Below the pieces are notes generated by a model. That model was not told the DNA's origin, did not search any database, and saw nothing but the letters and a program-made list of their open reading frames with translations. Below, piece by piece: positions 50,486 to 62,300 of a stretch of DNA of 64,000 bases. Positions within the stretch are counted from its first letter, which is position 1, and the number at the start of each line of letters is the position of its first letter. A program made the position numbers and the translations under genes. The stretch comes from Myoxocephalus aenaeus (taxonomy: Eukaryota > Chordata > Actinopteri > Perciformes > Cottidae). The DNA lies in contig JBAMJR010000031.1 in assembly GCA_038501785.1 (NCBI GenBank), positions 12,724,001-12,788,000 of the forward strand, read 5' to 3'.

Positions 50486-51209
50486 TAGTGATGGCGAGAT
50501 GAAGCTTCCTGAAGCATTGAAGCTTTCCATCCAATTGGTTCGCTCATGGGCCGAAGCTTCATGGGGCTTCATTTGCTCTACTGCGCCACCAAGTGGACAT
50601 ACATGTAAAACAGGCAGAGTGATCAGAACGACACCATGGCTTTGGTGTGTGAAGCTTTGAATTTAATAAATTATGTTTGTGACGCCAATACATCAGTTAT
50701 TAACTTATTAATATTGTGTCTATCTTTATGATATAATGGCGGGGTCAAAATCAAAGGTGGAAACAAATTAGGAAGAGAGTTGTGATGTGACTGTGGGTCA
50801 GTGGTTAGATTATCCGTCTGTCAGTCAGAGGATCGGTGTTTCGAGGCTCGGTTTAGACACATGTTGATGTGTCTTTTTTTTTTTTTTTAAATAAGAACTT
50901 TTCCACAGTGCTGGGCTTTTTGAGACTATTTTGCCTGCTTTATAAAATACCCTTTCACAGGCACAGATGACGCTGGGGTACAGAGAGGAAGGGGGGAAAT
51001 CCATTGAGTTTCGCTGCCCCTCATATTTCAAATCGCACGGCAAACCCACGAACCATTTTCTGAATCAGTCACGTGGTACGGCCGGCTCGCGAAGCTTCGA
51101 ACGTCACCACACACGTCAGCGACACAAGCCTCGATACGCGCTTCACCAAAATCTACCTGGATTACTCGACACGCGCATCGAAGCCTCGACACGAAAGGAC
51201 ACATCACTA
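50486..51209. mobile_element. hAT-like non-autonomous DNA transposon (MITE), 724 bp
   Basis: A perfect 8-bp target duplication ATTATCAG flanks the element (50,478-50,485 and 51,210-51,217). The ends are TAGTGATG and CATCACTA, and there are further inverted aagctt/gaagc motifs inside. There is no transposase frame. An internal segment (50,787-50,850) has an A-box-like TGGGTCAGTGG and a T-run after it, faintly tRNA-like. Confidence 0.82.
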
Positions 51210-51217
51210 ATTATCAG

Positions 51218-53836
51218 CATTAGGAGAAAATACATTGTGAGGCAATACTTCACATGAAATAACTGCAGCGTGCGATACAAAATGAACACGCATCTCAGCA
51301 AAGTAAATAATCAGTTTCTGCCATGTGACATGTACAGAGAATACACTACTGGGTATTTTATTTAATTTTTTCAAATATCTATTAGAACCAGCTCACATAC
51401 CCTCACATTCACATGCTTTGGTAAAACTTGTTTCATGCCATATGTCCAATGAATAATGGAATGTTTATTTGGAGGGTTACACAACATTCAGTCTGCATTA
51501 TTCCCCTTTTTAGCTGCTCCCTCACACGCAGCCTGCACCATCTCCCAGTCAAATCTTGCCACATGGCTCTGCCAGTCTCCAGCTGGGAACAGATGGAACG
51601 GGCCACTCGTGCCATCCACTGACACGGGACATGGATGTTGTGTTAACTTAAGATCCCAGACAGGTGGTATCACATAAGGCTAATTGTTAAACCGTATGCA
51701 TGGTAAGCACAAACACAGTTATGATCAGAAATTCCAAAAATACATGTACAGTTCTATAAACAAAAGTAAATGTTACAGATAACATAACTGGAGTTTTGTA
51801 AATTGAACAATAATGTAACAATGGTGCATGACAAGGGTGTGATACTTTCTCTCTTTTTTTTATAATTTAAACTGAATCAAAGTGTTAATCTATGTGATTT
51901 GGATTGTTTATCTAAAGTTTACTTTTTTGGAGACACACATGACCTGACCTGACCTGAACAGTTGAGAGGCATAGTAATTGAAAAGGTGATCTATACAGTA
52001 GCTGTGAAAACAAAAAAAAAGAAGCTATAATTGATTTAAATGCATAGGCCAAGCCAATACACCATTATTCTTTTTTATTATAATTAATTAAAGGTGCTAA
52101 ATACAAGATTGCCTCTCAACGGCTCTCAACATGGCTACGTCTGAGCCGGTGGCCCGCAGCTAACTGTGCTAACAGTGCTAACAGTGCACACAGTGCACAC
52201 AGCGACAAAAGCAAGGGTGGCTGCTTCCTCGACTAAAGCGCCGGTCGGGAAGGCGTTATCAGCTGTAACTGCCCTATCAGAGCAGCAGTTGGGAGCTAGC
52301 CAGTGGGCCACGCTCACATGCACTAACATGCACTAAAAGCATGCATGGACGGCCTGGCTAAGCCAATAAAGCACAGCGAAGCTTGGATTACGACACAACC
52401 TAACTCTCTGCGCCAGTTCGACATTAAACATTATATATAGACACACTATATCTTTTTACATCTAGCAAATAGTTGTTTGCTGCTATTAATGTCGCATTAG
52501 GCAGCTTTAAAACTGGATGTGGTGCTTAATGTAGTCCGGTTAAAAAGGCATCTGGGGACCATGTGTTGGTGCTATGCCGGTCAGTGATCAAACTGAAGCA
52601 GTTACAAAGCAATGAAGTCATTATAAACTTGCCCATTGTTGAGGTTTTATTTCATGCAAATGCATCAATCTTTAGCACCACTGTTTATTAGCCTAATGTC
52701 CTCCCAGGAGGTGACGGCTGAAGCAACAGTGTGAAGGTCCCCTGTCAGCAAACAATTTCTTATGTGAAAGAAATGAAACCTGTGCAACACTGCAAAGTTG
52801 ATTACAGAGTATATTTATATGTGTGTTTGTGAGTGCTGGCATGCTAGGATTAATTCCTAATGTGTGAAATCAGTGTGCAATAAACACTGCTTCTCTCATC
52901 CGCCAATTCCCAGCTTTCCAAAAAAAATCCTCCGTGTGATGTTCTGCTTCTTTTGGGGTTTAAATTAATGAAACCAGCACATTAAATGTGATGCAGTGAT
53001 TTGATACATCCCCAGACTTGCTTGGCAACAACAGTAGTTGTGCTCCACTATACCTACAAGTTAGCAGCCCTGAGATAGTGTCTCTGACAGCAGCCCTCTA
53101 GACGGAGAGGTGATTAACCACAGAGGAACAAGAGGCCACTGGAAGAGCCCCGAGAAGAGCCGGCATCCCGCTCCACTGTGCAATGAAGTGATATGACAGA
53201 GAGTACAGCATGATGTGATTAGTCTGATTGGTCTTCTTGCACCCTCAAGTGGTGAAACGCTGACATGAGAGAGCTGATGTGTTTTTTTTGTTTCGCTGTG
53301 GCAATGAGAGACCGAGCTCTGCTATGCATTCACTATGAATGTTGTATTTTGGGAATCGCCAGACAGAAAAGAATGTAAGCGTCCGACGCCACGAGAACGT
53401 AAGAAATTTGAGTCTGAGACATCAAGATGAACGACTTGAAGTTGCTCCATAAACAATCCCTGAATGGTTTATTGATTATGATTAATGACGTCTAATGTTG
53501 GAATTTTATTTAGTGAAAATTACTGGAGAGGCTTGCGTGTCACCAGAAAATCATGAGGAATGAACGAATGAAGTTATTTTATTGTGGCTACAAGACACTT
53601 CATATGAGCCCCATATACACAATACAACAATACTAAAAAAAAGAAAAATTTAAAAGAAGAAAACTGAAACCAACTTTATTAACCTTCACAATCAAATCCT
53701 CAGACCTTCATATTGTCTAAAACTATATTCGTAAATAAATCACTGGCAAATAAATTGGCTCTAGAATACAGGAGAAATCTGAGTTAATACTAAATACACC
53801 ATCCCGCCTTGTTTTCCAGGCCTTTGAGACAGCAAT
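51218..53836. other. no gene recognised outside the MITE
   Basis: AT-rich, with the TTAA-flanked MITE at 52,092-52,506. Nothing else was seen on either strand. Confidence 0.45.
52092..52506. mobile_element. TTAA-flanked MITE (piggyBac or Kolobok type)
   Basis: The element is flanked by TTAA on both sides (52,088-52,091 and 52,507-52,510). The ends AGGTGCTAAATAC and (inverted) AGCTGCCTAATGC are imperfect inverted repeats. No coding frame of note; the interior has short ctaacagtg and cacacagtg repeats. Confidence 0.65.
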
Positions 53837-54165
53837 CTATATTAGGGTTTTGTAGAGCCATTTAATCAACTCACTTAAATCCTCATAGCATGCAGAAAAG
53901 AAAATAGGACAATGAGGCAGCTCACAATCCGTTTTCCCCCAGAGTATTTTGAACCTCAGTGGCCATGGAACAATACCAGTTTTCAACTGTGCAGCTAAAG
54001 ATCTTTGGCTTCGAAATAAGCGATATGGATCATATGATTCAGGACCAAACTTGTTTTTGATATACTGTAAAAAATCATGATATTTGCGAGCAATGCTCTC
54101 TTTTGCAGCAATGTTCTCTCCACTGGAGGTTAAAGGCTTTGCAGAATGTGACGGAGGGAAAAACT
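53837..54165 (-). CDS. unidentified coding-like segment, C-terminal
   Basis: On the minus strand a frame stays open for about 110 codons to TAG at 53,837-53,839. It has protein-like composition: KYHDFLQYIKNKFGPESYDP, LKTGIVPWPLRFKILWGKTD, and the end YEDLSELIKWLYKTL. There is no ATG in the frame. A pyrimidine-rich stretch ending CTGCAAAG near 54,139 could be its acceptor. I recognise no family. It may be the last exon of an unknown gene, part of a retroelement, or a retrocopy. No upstream exon was found. Confidence 0.4.
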
Positions 54166-55450
54166 ATTTTATTTCCCCCAGATTTGCCCCGCCGGTCCCG
54201 AGAATGAGCGGACCGCTTTACCGTCACAGTCCTGCTTTTGTTGACAGTAATTCCTAGCCTGGGGCACTTGTTGACTTCTGCAGCTGCGAGGGAGCTTTGA
54301 GAGGTTGTGAGGTACCGCAGCTGAGAATCAATGAAACAACTTCACGCTAAAGTGTTGCAATCGAGGGTGCAGAAAAACAAAAACAAAAAACGAAATGGAT
54401 TGCTCAAAGTGAACGATTAAATGGATGAAACTTCTGCGACTCCAAGGGCTCATGGTATGAATGCAAACTCCTCCACTGGATCATGGATTCACACGTGAAG
54501 ACATGGATCCACCACAGACACTGTGGACATGTGAAATGTTGCTCCATGAAGGCCATATTATCTGCCAAATAAGTTTTGCAATCACTGCCATGGGCCACTG
54601 CTGTTTTATATTAGTTACACAGCATTAAATAAGAAGAATAGGAGGAAATGAAATACATCCTGCTTCTTTGGTTGTCACAATGAGAGGCAGGATGAATGCT
54701 CAGTAATCTAACCTGTCCCCTGAGAGCAGGATATTACATAGGTTGTCTATAAAGCACAGTGATGCATGGCTTTCACACAGCTTATAAACTCCGACATCAG
54801 CTATCAATTTGTCCTCACTTCCAAATAATCACTGCGGCAACTTATGTTTCCTCATCGATCACCGATGACTTTTACAAATCCCGGGCCCTCAAAAGGTGCT
54901 GAGCAGAAGGAAAATGACGAATCGCGGCTCCTACGAAGCACCGCTCACATAATGCGTCACATGATGGACGCCGGAGGGCGCAGGAGCGTAATGAACTGAC
55001 ACATTGCTTCAGTGAACATGGCAGGAAGGATGTGCCGGACTGCCAAGCCAAATACACTCAGACCCCCCTATCAGTTTATGGATGTAATGGATCCAGCAGG
55101 CGCACGCTGCCCGCCGGCCTCCAGCAGACCTTTTGGTTGTGCCACGCGCACAGGAAACTGCACGGAGCCAATGGGTGCTATACTACGCACAGAGGGTCAG
55201 GCTTTTTGAGAGAGCCGAGGCGTGCACGCGGCACAACCATTCAGGCAGCTCAGAGAGATTAGGTGAGAATGAGCAGGTCTTTCTGGGGCAACAGCAGGGA
55301 AATGGCTGTTAACAATAACACCATGTGATGGCAGGGACGGCTCAGGCTCTGGGTCACTGAAGAGAGATGCACGTTGATGGTCTCTATTTATAAGACAAAA
55401 TAATGACACATTCATTGTTTTATAGGTTTTACATCGACTGGGGGAAAGGC

Positions 55451-55905
55451 CTACTGGTGATGGTCACATGTCAGACTTTTCTTAATCTGAACCTCTGTAC
55501 TTTTCCACAGTGTTTCTGTCAACCAGCCACATTTAGTCAAAACTTCCTTGGATCTAATTATTGGAATATTCTGCCAAAAAAGCGTGACTTTTTTTAGCCA
55601 GTTCAAACATTCAACTGTTTTATGATTGAGGTCCCTTTCTGGCAACAGCAATGTAACCTTCTTTTTTTTGCCATGAAAGTTCTTTTTCAACCTTGGAAAT
55701 AGGTCTTTTGTCAAATAGTAGCGTGACAAAACAATCCCAGCTCCATTTACTGGCTCTTTCCAGAGCTTTCATTCGTAACACAAGGTCTGGTCATGGATCT
55801 GTTGACATGCAAGCTCTTCCGATTTTATCCGTGGCAGTTAGAAGATTAGGAGCTTTGCCTTGTGTGACATGGCTGAAAGCTCCGGAAAAAGCTAAGAATG
55901 GAACT
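55451..55905 (-). pseudogene. possible degraded coding sequence, unknown family
   Basis: A minus-strand frame interrupted by a stop and at least one shift reads KAPNLLTATDKIGRACMST, then LVLRMKALERASKWSWDCFV, then LLFDKRPISKVEKE. Next to it a 92-codon frame (55,729-55,451) starts MSRYYLTKDLFPRLKK. The alternation of frames suggests a decayed gene or transposon protein. Not identified. Confidence 0.3.
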
Positions 55906-56263
55906 TGATTTGGATTTATGATTTTGTTTATAGGATAGTTCCATTACTTTAAAAAAATAAGTCAGGTTCCCATATTAATATTGCTCTAAAATTCGTCTCC
56001 ATTTCCGTATGTGCTTCCTGTGGAAGTGATGGGGAACAGAAATACAATCTTAATTTGAGGCTTCAGTCGAGTTCAAACATCAAGTGGGAAACTTCCAAAG
56101 TTACAGTATTTAGTTTATTTAGATGCAGCGGGCCCTAATCAAAATACTGGCATCAGCCTCCCAAAAAGCAAACAAAAGTAAATATGGAGCTGAAATCAAG
56201 AAACTGACACAAAAAGACTCTTATCAATTAAATGGTGAATCTCTAATGGTGTCGTCTGCTCAG

Positions 56264-56380
56264 GTGTCACTGGCTGGCCGTGTGAAGAGAGAGCAGAGAA
56301 CAGGAGATCAACAGCCGTGGACGTATCGGATCACCTGGTGGAAAGACACATTCAGCTCCGTAGCCTGGACGAGACAACAG
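56264..56380 (+). CDS. erich3: erich3 exon (first one recognised)
   Basis: Acceptor TCTGCTCAG|GTGTC; donor ACAACAG|GTAAGA. Two frames are open. The one in phase with the next exon reads EERAENRRSTAVDVSDHLVE, then RHIQLRSLDETT. The other reads VSLAGRVKREQRTGDQ and would not join the following exon cleanly. Confidence 0.55.
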
Positions 56381-59300
56381 GTAAGATCTCTGTGAGGCTT
56401 TGATGGGAAATTAGTGAGCGGGGGGGAAAGAAAGGAGACTTTAAACAGTTTTTTAAAGACAGTCATTCGAGAAAAAAAAATACTGTTATTTTTTTAACAT
56501 GGTATATAAAGCAACGGGACACACTATGAGTAATTCCTGTAAACCTTTTGTCGTTGAATAGTTCAGTAATTAATTAGCTTTAAATAAACACATTTCAAAT
56601 GGAGATATTGATTTTTATACTCCACGACATTTTAAAGCTGCAGATTAAGATTGTACTAACAAAACATCTAATCTTTGTATAACGTGTGATGCATTGTTAA
56701 ATATGAACCTACCCAGGTTTAATAAGCAGGTAACATGAGCTCGAACATGATACTAGTGGAGTCTTTTTCAGTGAGGAATTGCTACTTCTACTACTAAGCA
56801 TCCTGATACTTCTGACACCACTGGAAATGGAAAACAGATGAGGAATAAAATCATCCTTCATTTGAGAAGACATCTTTTCAAGATGATTAAATAGCCTCAA
56901 ACTGAAGGCAAACTAGATTACAGATTGATCACCAACACATGCCGCTCTATTTATCTAGTTTAGTGGTAGAAACGCTTCTCTTTACAGCCACTAAAGGGTG
57001 CAAGAAACTGTATATGGCAACTGAAGTGAAAAGTTTAAAATGGAGAGCTAAAAAAAAAAAATCTTGACCACACAAGCCTCGTTTTTTTTGCCATTTACCA
57101 TCTGAGGCTGAGGTGCGCTCATGCATGCGTACATAGGCTGCTAATCTCAGGACATGGCTGCCTGCCTGCTGCCTCGTGTCCCAGAAGCACTCAGCCCAGC
57201 AGATGACATGGCGGTGGATGAAGTGATTAGGTTACAGAAACTCTAAGTCACTGACAGGCTGTGAAGGGAACAATGGAGGCTTGTTAGTTTACAGTGGGGA
57301 AAAAAAAAGATCAATGTCATCTTAATTCAGTTTCCCTAAGGTAGACTTTAACACAAGTCCCAACCACAGACAGAAGATATAACTCAATTTCACCTGCACA
57401 CATTAGTCTCAGTACTTTATATTATCCTCACCAGACTGAATTATGACCGCATGCGCTTCGAACCTAAGCTTTCCCTCACACTTCTGTTGTATTGTTATAT
57501 TACAAAAAGTAATAGGTAATAATGGTAATAATATTAACCTGGTCACATCACATTCTTTCCTAATTGGAAGACAGGTATTGTCTCTTCCAAATGCAAAAAC
57601 ATATCTTAAAAAGCATGATTTTCTGCATGTTAGCTTGTTGCTATTATGAGCATGCTAATGCCAATATGTTTTGCCCCATAGCCGACCATGAAATGCTTTT
57701 TTTTCATTGTTTCATTCTTTTTCATTGTTACTGTTAAGATGGCTGGTTCAAGGCCTAGGTCCTTCTTACTGCCAGTGCTAGAAATTGTTTGACATTGCAG
57801 AAAATAGTTTTGTTTGTTATTTAGCCTAGCTTAGCATATAGACCAGAGGCAGGGGAAAGCCTGGCCTAAATAGTTACAACATGTCCTCTTAAACTCCTCA
57901 TTGTGTAATGAGTGAACTTGAGGCATGTTTTTATACTTTGGCCAAAGCCAAGCTTACCGTTTCCCGTGCTATCACTCTTCATGCTAAGCTAAGTTAACTC
58001 TGACTCGTATTAAACCCTGAGACATAAAAGTGGTATAAATCTTCTAATGGTATTTTTGGCGAGTGAGCGAATATATTCTTTAAATACTTATTTTTCCGCT
58101 TACACCAACATTGTAAAAGTACACAGTGATAGCAAATGTATTTTAGCTAAATCTGGTTATTACCTCGGTCATTACCACAATAGATAATACAAATATTTAC
58201 TGGTATTTCCCTGTTATCTCCAACCGCCCATTATTACCATTACCAAAGTTGTAATGCAAAGTGGTCATTGTATGGTCACATTGGGTTTCTATTTGGGGAT
58301 TCATTAATTCAGGAAACTCTGTATTAAACTAAACTCTAAACTTCCTGTAAAAAAACATATTTTAAGGGCTCTATGTTAAAATGAATATGTTTTTGTTTCT
58401 GTATGAGGAGGACTCAATGAGAAGAATCAGGAGAAACAGCCACACTCTCCTCCAGGATCTCTTCTATACGGGGGTCCACAGAGGAGACAGAGATACTCCT
58501 GTAAGTATCGAGCATGTTTATGATGTACAACTGTCGGCTCCACAGCGTCATTGATGACATGTTCATATTACAGATCCCAGCTCAGCCCGGTAGAGATGCT
58601 AAAACGATCCACTCCATCGCCAGCCTGATCAGAGCGAAGAGCAAACTGCTCCTCCTGGAGAACCCTGACACTGTGGAGATCTACAAGGTCAGCATTCAGC
58701 TTTTGAATAATGTATAATAATAATAATGTAAATATGAATAATAGTAATGGTAATAGTAATAATTATAGTTGTTATATTACAGGGAGTGGTATTTTAACTT
58801 TAATACAGGTTGAGAGCTCCAATTCAACCAAAAACATGATGTCGTTTAAAGATAAATACTTTTTATGACATGTATTTTACTTTATGAGGAACAGAACAGG
58901 AATTCTATTTTTCCTTTCAACCCAATCCCAGGCACCTGACTGCTTTATAACCAGATATATAAATCATTTTTGTCCTGTTATTCAGGTTTACATTCGAATG
59001 TGTTACAAGTTGAATGTGATGTAAGATTTATTCTCTGCTTTGATGATTGCATGTACCCAACATACAGCTGGAGGATGCAGCAGCCCGTCCTGGCAGAAGT
59101 GGTAAAGGCGATGTTTACCTCCCAGCCATCACAACGAAAGCGTCAAGTCTAAACTCAATGAGAGGGTCTCTGAGTCAGTCCTGTCCTTACCTGTACGACA
59201 AACGAAGAGGATCTTTCTCCTCTGTTGCCTCTCAGAAAACTGGAGGTCACCCTAAAAAACAGGTCATTTCACGTCTGTTAAACTCGCAGTGAAAATGTGT

Positions 59301-62300
59301 TGAAGCTTCTTTTCAAAAGGCAAACCCTTTTTTCACCTTTCCCCGTCCTCTCTCTTCTTATCAGAGTGACCTAAAGGCACAAAAACAGGCAAAGAAATCC
59401 AACGTCACTGTGACGATGACCTACCTAGGGCAAGGTCGTCGGGGGTCAGGTTTGGGGTCAACTCGGGATGAGCTGAAAGTCCTCCAGCAAGTCAACGGAG
59501 GAGAGAATATCTGTGTCTTCAAAGGAGCGATGACTCCAGGAGGTAGGAGCTGTGAACATGTTAAGCTGTTTGGATATAACTCTTGATCATCATGCCAGGG
59601 GTGTAAAGTGGGAAACGGCCAATGGCTCTTTACCAACTCTACTTCTGGAAAACGTCCATATTTGAACTCTGCCTTCATTTTGATGAACTACATCTTGAAA
59701 GAATTGAATCTTGCATGGTTTTCGACGCTATCACGGTGATCTCTTTAGTGGTGGTTCCTGCTGTAGTACATAGCACATTGTGTCAAGATGACTCACACAG
59801 AGACTCACAAAGTGAAAACAATACCAGCATCTCGCTGGCTGGTAAAAATTAATTCTTTAAAATGTATTTTTGGGGGGTTATGCTGTGTTCACACTCCGAG
59901 CAAGTCAGTTTCAACGGAACAATTACACGAAGCTACAAAACTGACGTCTGGCACTTGTTGCTTCATAAATCCACAAATGATCAAAGGAACTAAATCTAAT
60001 TGGAGCTGGTCTCTTTTTTTGAACTTTTTTCAGCCACCAAACCACTTTTATACCGCCATCTAGCGTCGGTGTCGAGAGTGATATTCGGCCAATCCAAACA
60101 CAAGTATTGTAACCATTTAAATCTAGTGATAGAATGGTGACTGGCTGGCTCTGCCCGCAGAAGAGCAGTGACAGATGTTGTGCACCAGAGGGCGGTCCTT
60201 GCCCTCAAAGCAGGGTTTTCTCCTTGCAGGCTTCAGTTTTGCTCGTGCGAGCAGAGAAATTCTGCGCAAAGTGATGTGAAAGCGCTCGCAAAAAAGTAAT
60301 TTGCTTGCGCGGCTATTTCAGTAGCACGTGCTCGGATCTCATTTGTGCTCGCGGATATCGACATTGACCCCATGTTAGAGTCATTATAAAAAAACAAAAA
60401 CATTGCCAACCGTGAGGTGTTTTCTGACATTGAACAAGTCCAGAATAATATGAGAGTGTAATTAGAGGTGCTGAAGCTTCTGCCTCTTTCCACACATTGA
60501 GTTACTCATCTGCCCTCCTGTAAAAAAGGATGATGACATGGCCCGAGGCAGTGTTTGAGTTAAAAGAAGAATGGAAAGCTCATTTGTGACCTGAGAGACA
60601 ACCAGCATATAAAAAAGTCAGTAGACAAGCCAAGACTTTTTAATCTTTTCAGCTGGTACATAATACACACTGTACACTCCGGGGAGGGAATCACTGTGTC
60701 AGGCAGATGCAGAAAGAAAGCGGTTATGGATTTCTGCTTGGAACTGTGAGTGTGTGATCTGTTTACGACATTATCTGTAGCTGTGCCAATAAGACACCGA
60801 CGCACAGCCCAAAGTCTATATATGATTTAGCAAAGTAATTAGTCATAAGTCATGTCTGTGTATTTTACTTTTTATTGATTGCATTGGTTTTACGGTTTAT
60901 ATACTGTTCTGTTCACGATACATATGTTGGCTAGAGTGGTATGTACCTTTGATGAGAAGAGTGGAAACAGTTTCCATTCATTTTTTTTAAAGAAGAAATA
61001 TTCCCCTGAAAATATTCTGTCAGTGTTTTCTGTGTATCATCGTTTTTCAATGCTGTCAGAACCATAAACAAAAGTGAATTGACCTTCATTGTATTGCGGT
61101 GGAAACAGAAAGCTTAGAGATTGATGCCTCAAAAAACTGGACAAATAAAACCAACATGATCACGAACATGAGGTGACAAAACGCATGTTTTTGTGATCTC
61201 GGTGAAGCACCCTAAAAACTCTGGACATATCAGAATGTTTTCTTGGATGGCAGAGCAACAAAACAGTCTTCCTCCTGAATTGGACTCAGATCTCAGATTT
61301 TACATCCTGTGACAATTTTTTTTATGGCTTTCTCAAATCTTTGCTTTTTGTTACTTGTGAGATACAGGAGAACTGAGACCGCATCCCCCTTTGGTCGGAG
61401 TGCTTCTAGCTCACAGACATAACGCAATACGGCTGAACAGTGAAATACAGATTGTTGAGGTTTGTTTCAAAGCTTACTGAAAGACTGTGAAAATCACAGA
61501 AACAATCTGGATGTGATGACTCTTTGGCAAATAGGTGGTTGCTGAGCTGGGAACCTTATAATCAGCGTTTGTTAAGCCAGTATGAACCAGCAACACACTG
61601 AACTTACTGGCTCAGAAGCGATTTCCAAAGGGGTTGCGAGTGGCTATGAGGGTCACAAGCCAACAACATCAGGAACTGCTGGGAGCCATTTCCTGATGAT
61701 GCTGCCAACCGGGAACTCAGAACACAAGGAAAACCATCCCTGAGCCCGTTGACCTGCACAGCAACACAAGCCAAACAAAGACAGAACAGCACGTTGAATC
61801 TGTTAGAACGATCACACCTGATCATCTTCAACCTTCGAGCATTTCCAGCGTTGTAAATAAGGGCAGTGCAGGCAGTGACGTTACATTGGCGGGGGGATCG
61901 AGCCTTTCAACAGCGCGCTGGGTCAGCGTTTTTATAGTTACCCACATCCAAAAGCATCCAACCGACCCGTTATGAAAGCCAATCCGCTCAACCAAGAAAC
62001 TACCAACTACCACACACACACAATATTTCTGTAAATCAATGATGACATATTCAGAACACTGCTTTGTTGTTTTTTGTCGTACTTTCTGTTGAGATTGGCC
62101 CAATTTCATCAGACCTCGGGGACGGTTTACGTTAATCTATTTATCAGATTATGGGGCCCTTTGTTCAAAGAAGAATTCACAACTGGGTGCCACAAACTAT
62201 AAAAAAGAAAATGTTCTTTGGTGCTTTGTTCTTTTGTCATATGCAACGATGATTGTTGGGTATTATAGATCTGTGCCGCACTGCCGCTACGATGTACGGT

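Noticed and set aside
50787..50870. tRNA gene inside the hAT-like MITE
   Set aside because: Only the A-box is passable; the B-box is poor and no cloverleaf could be drawn, so I keep it as a weak similarity.
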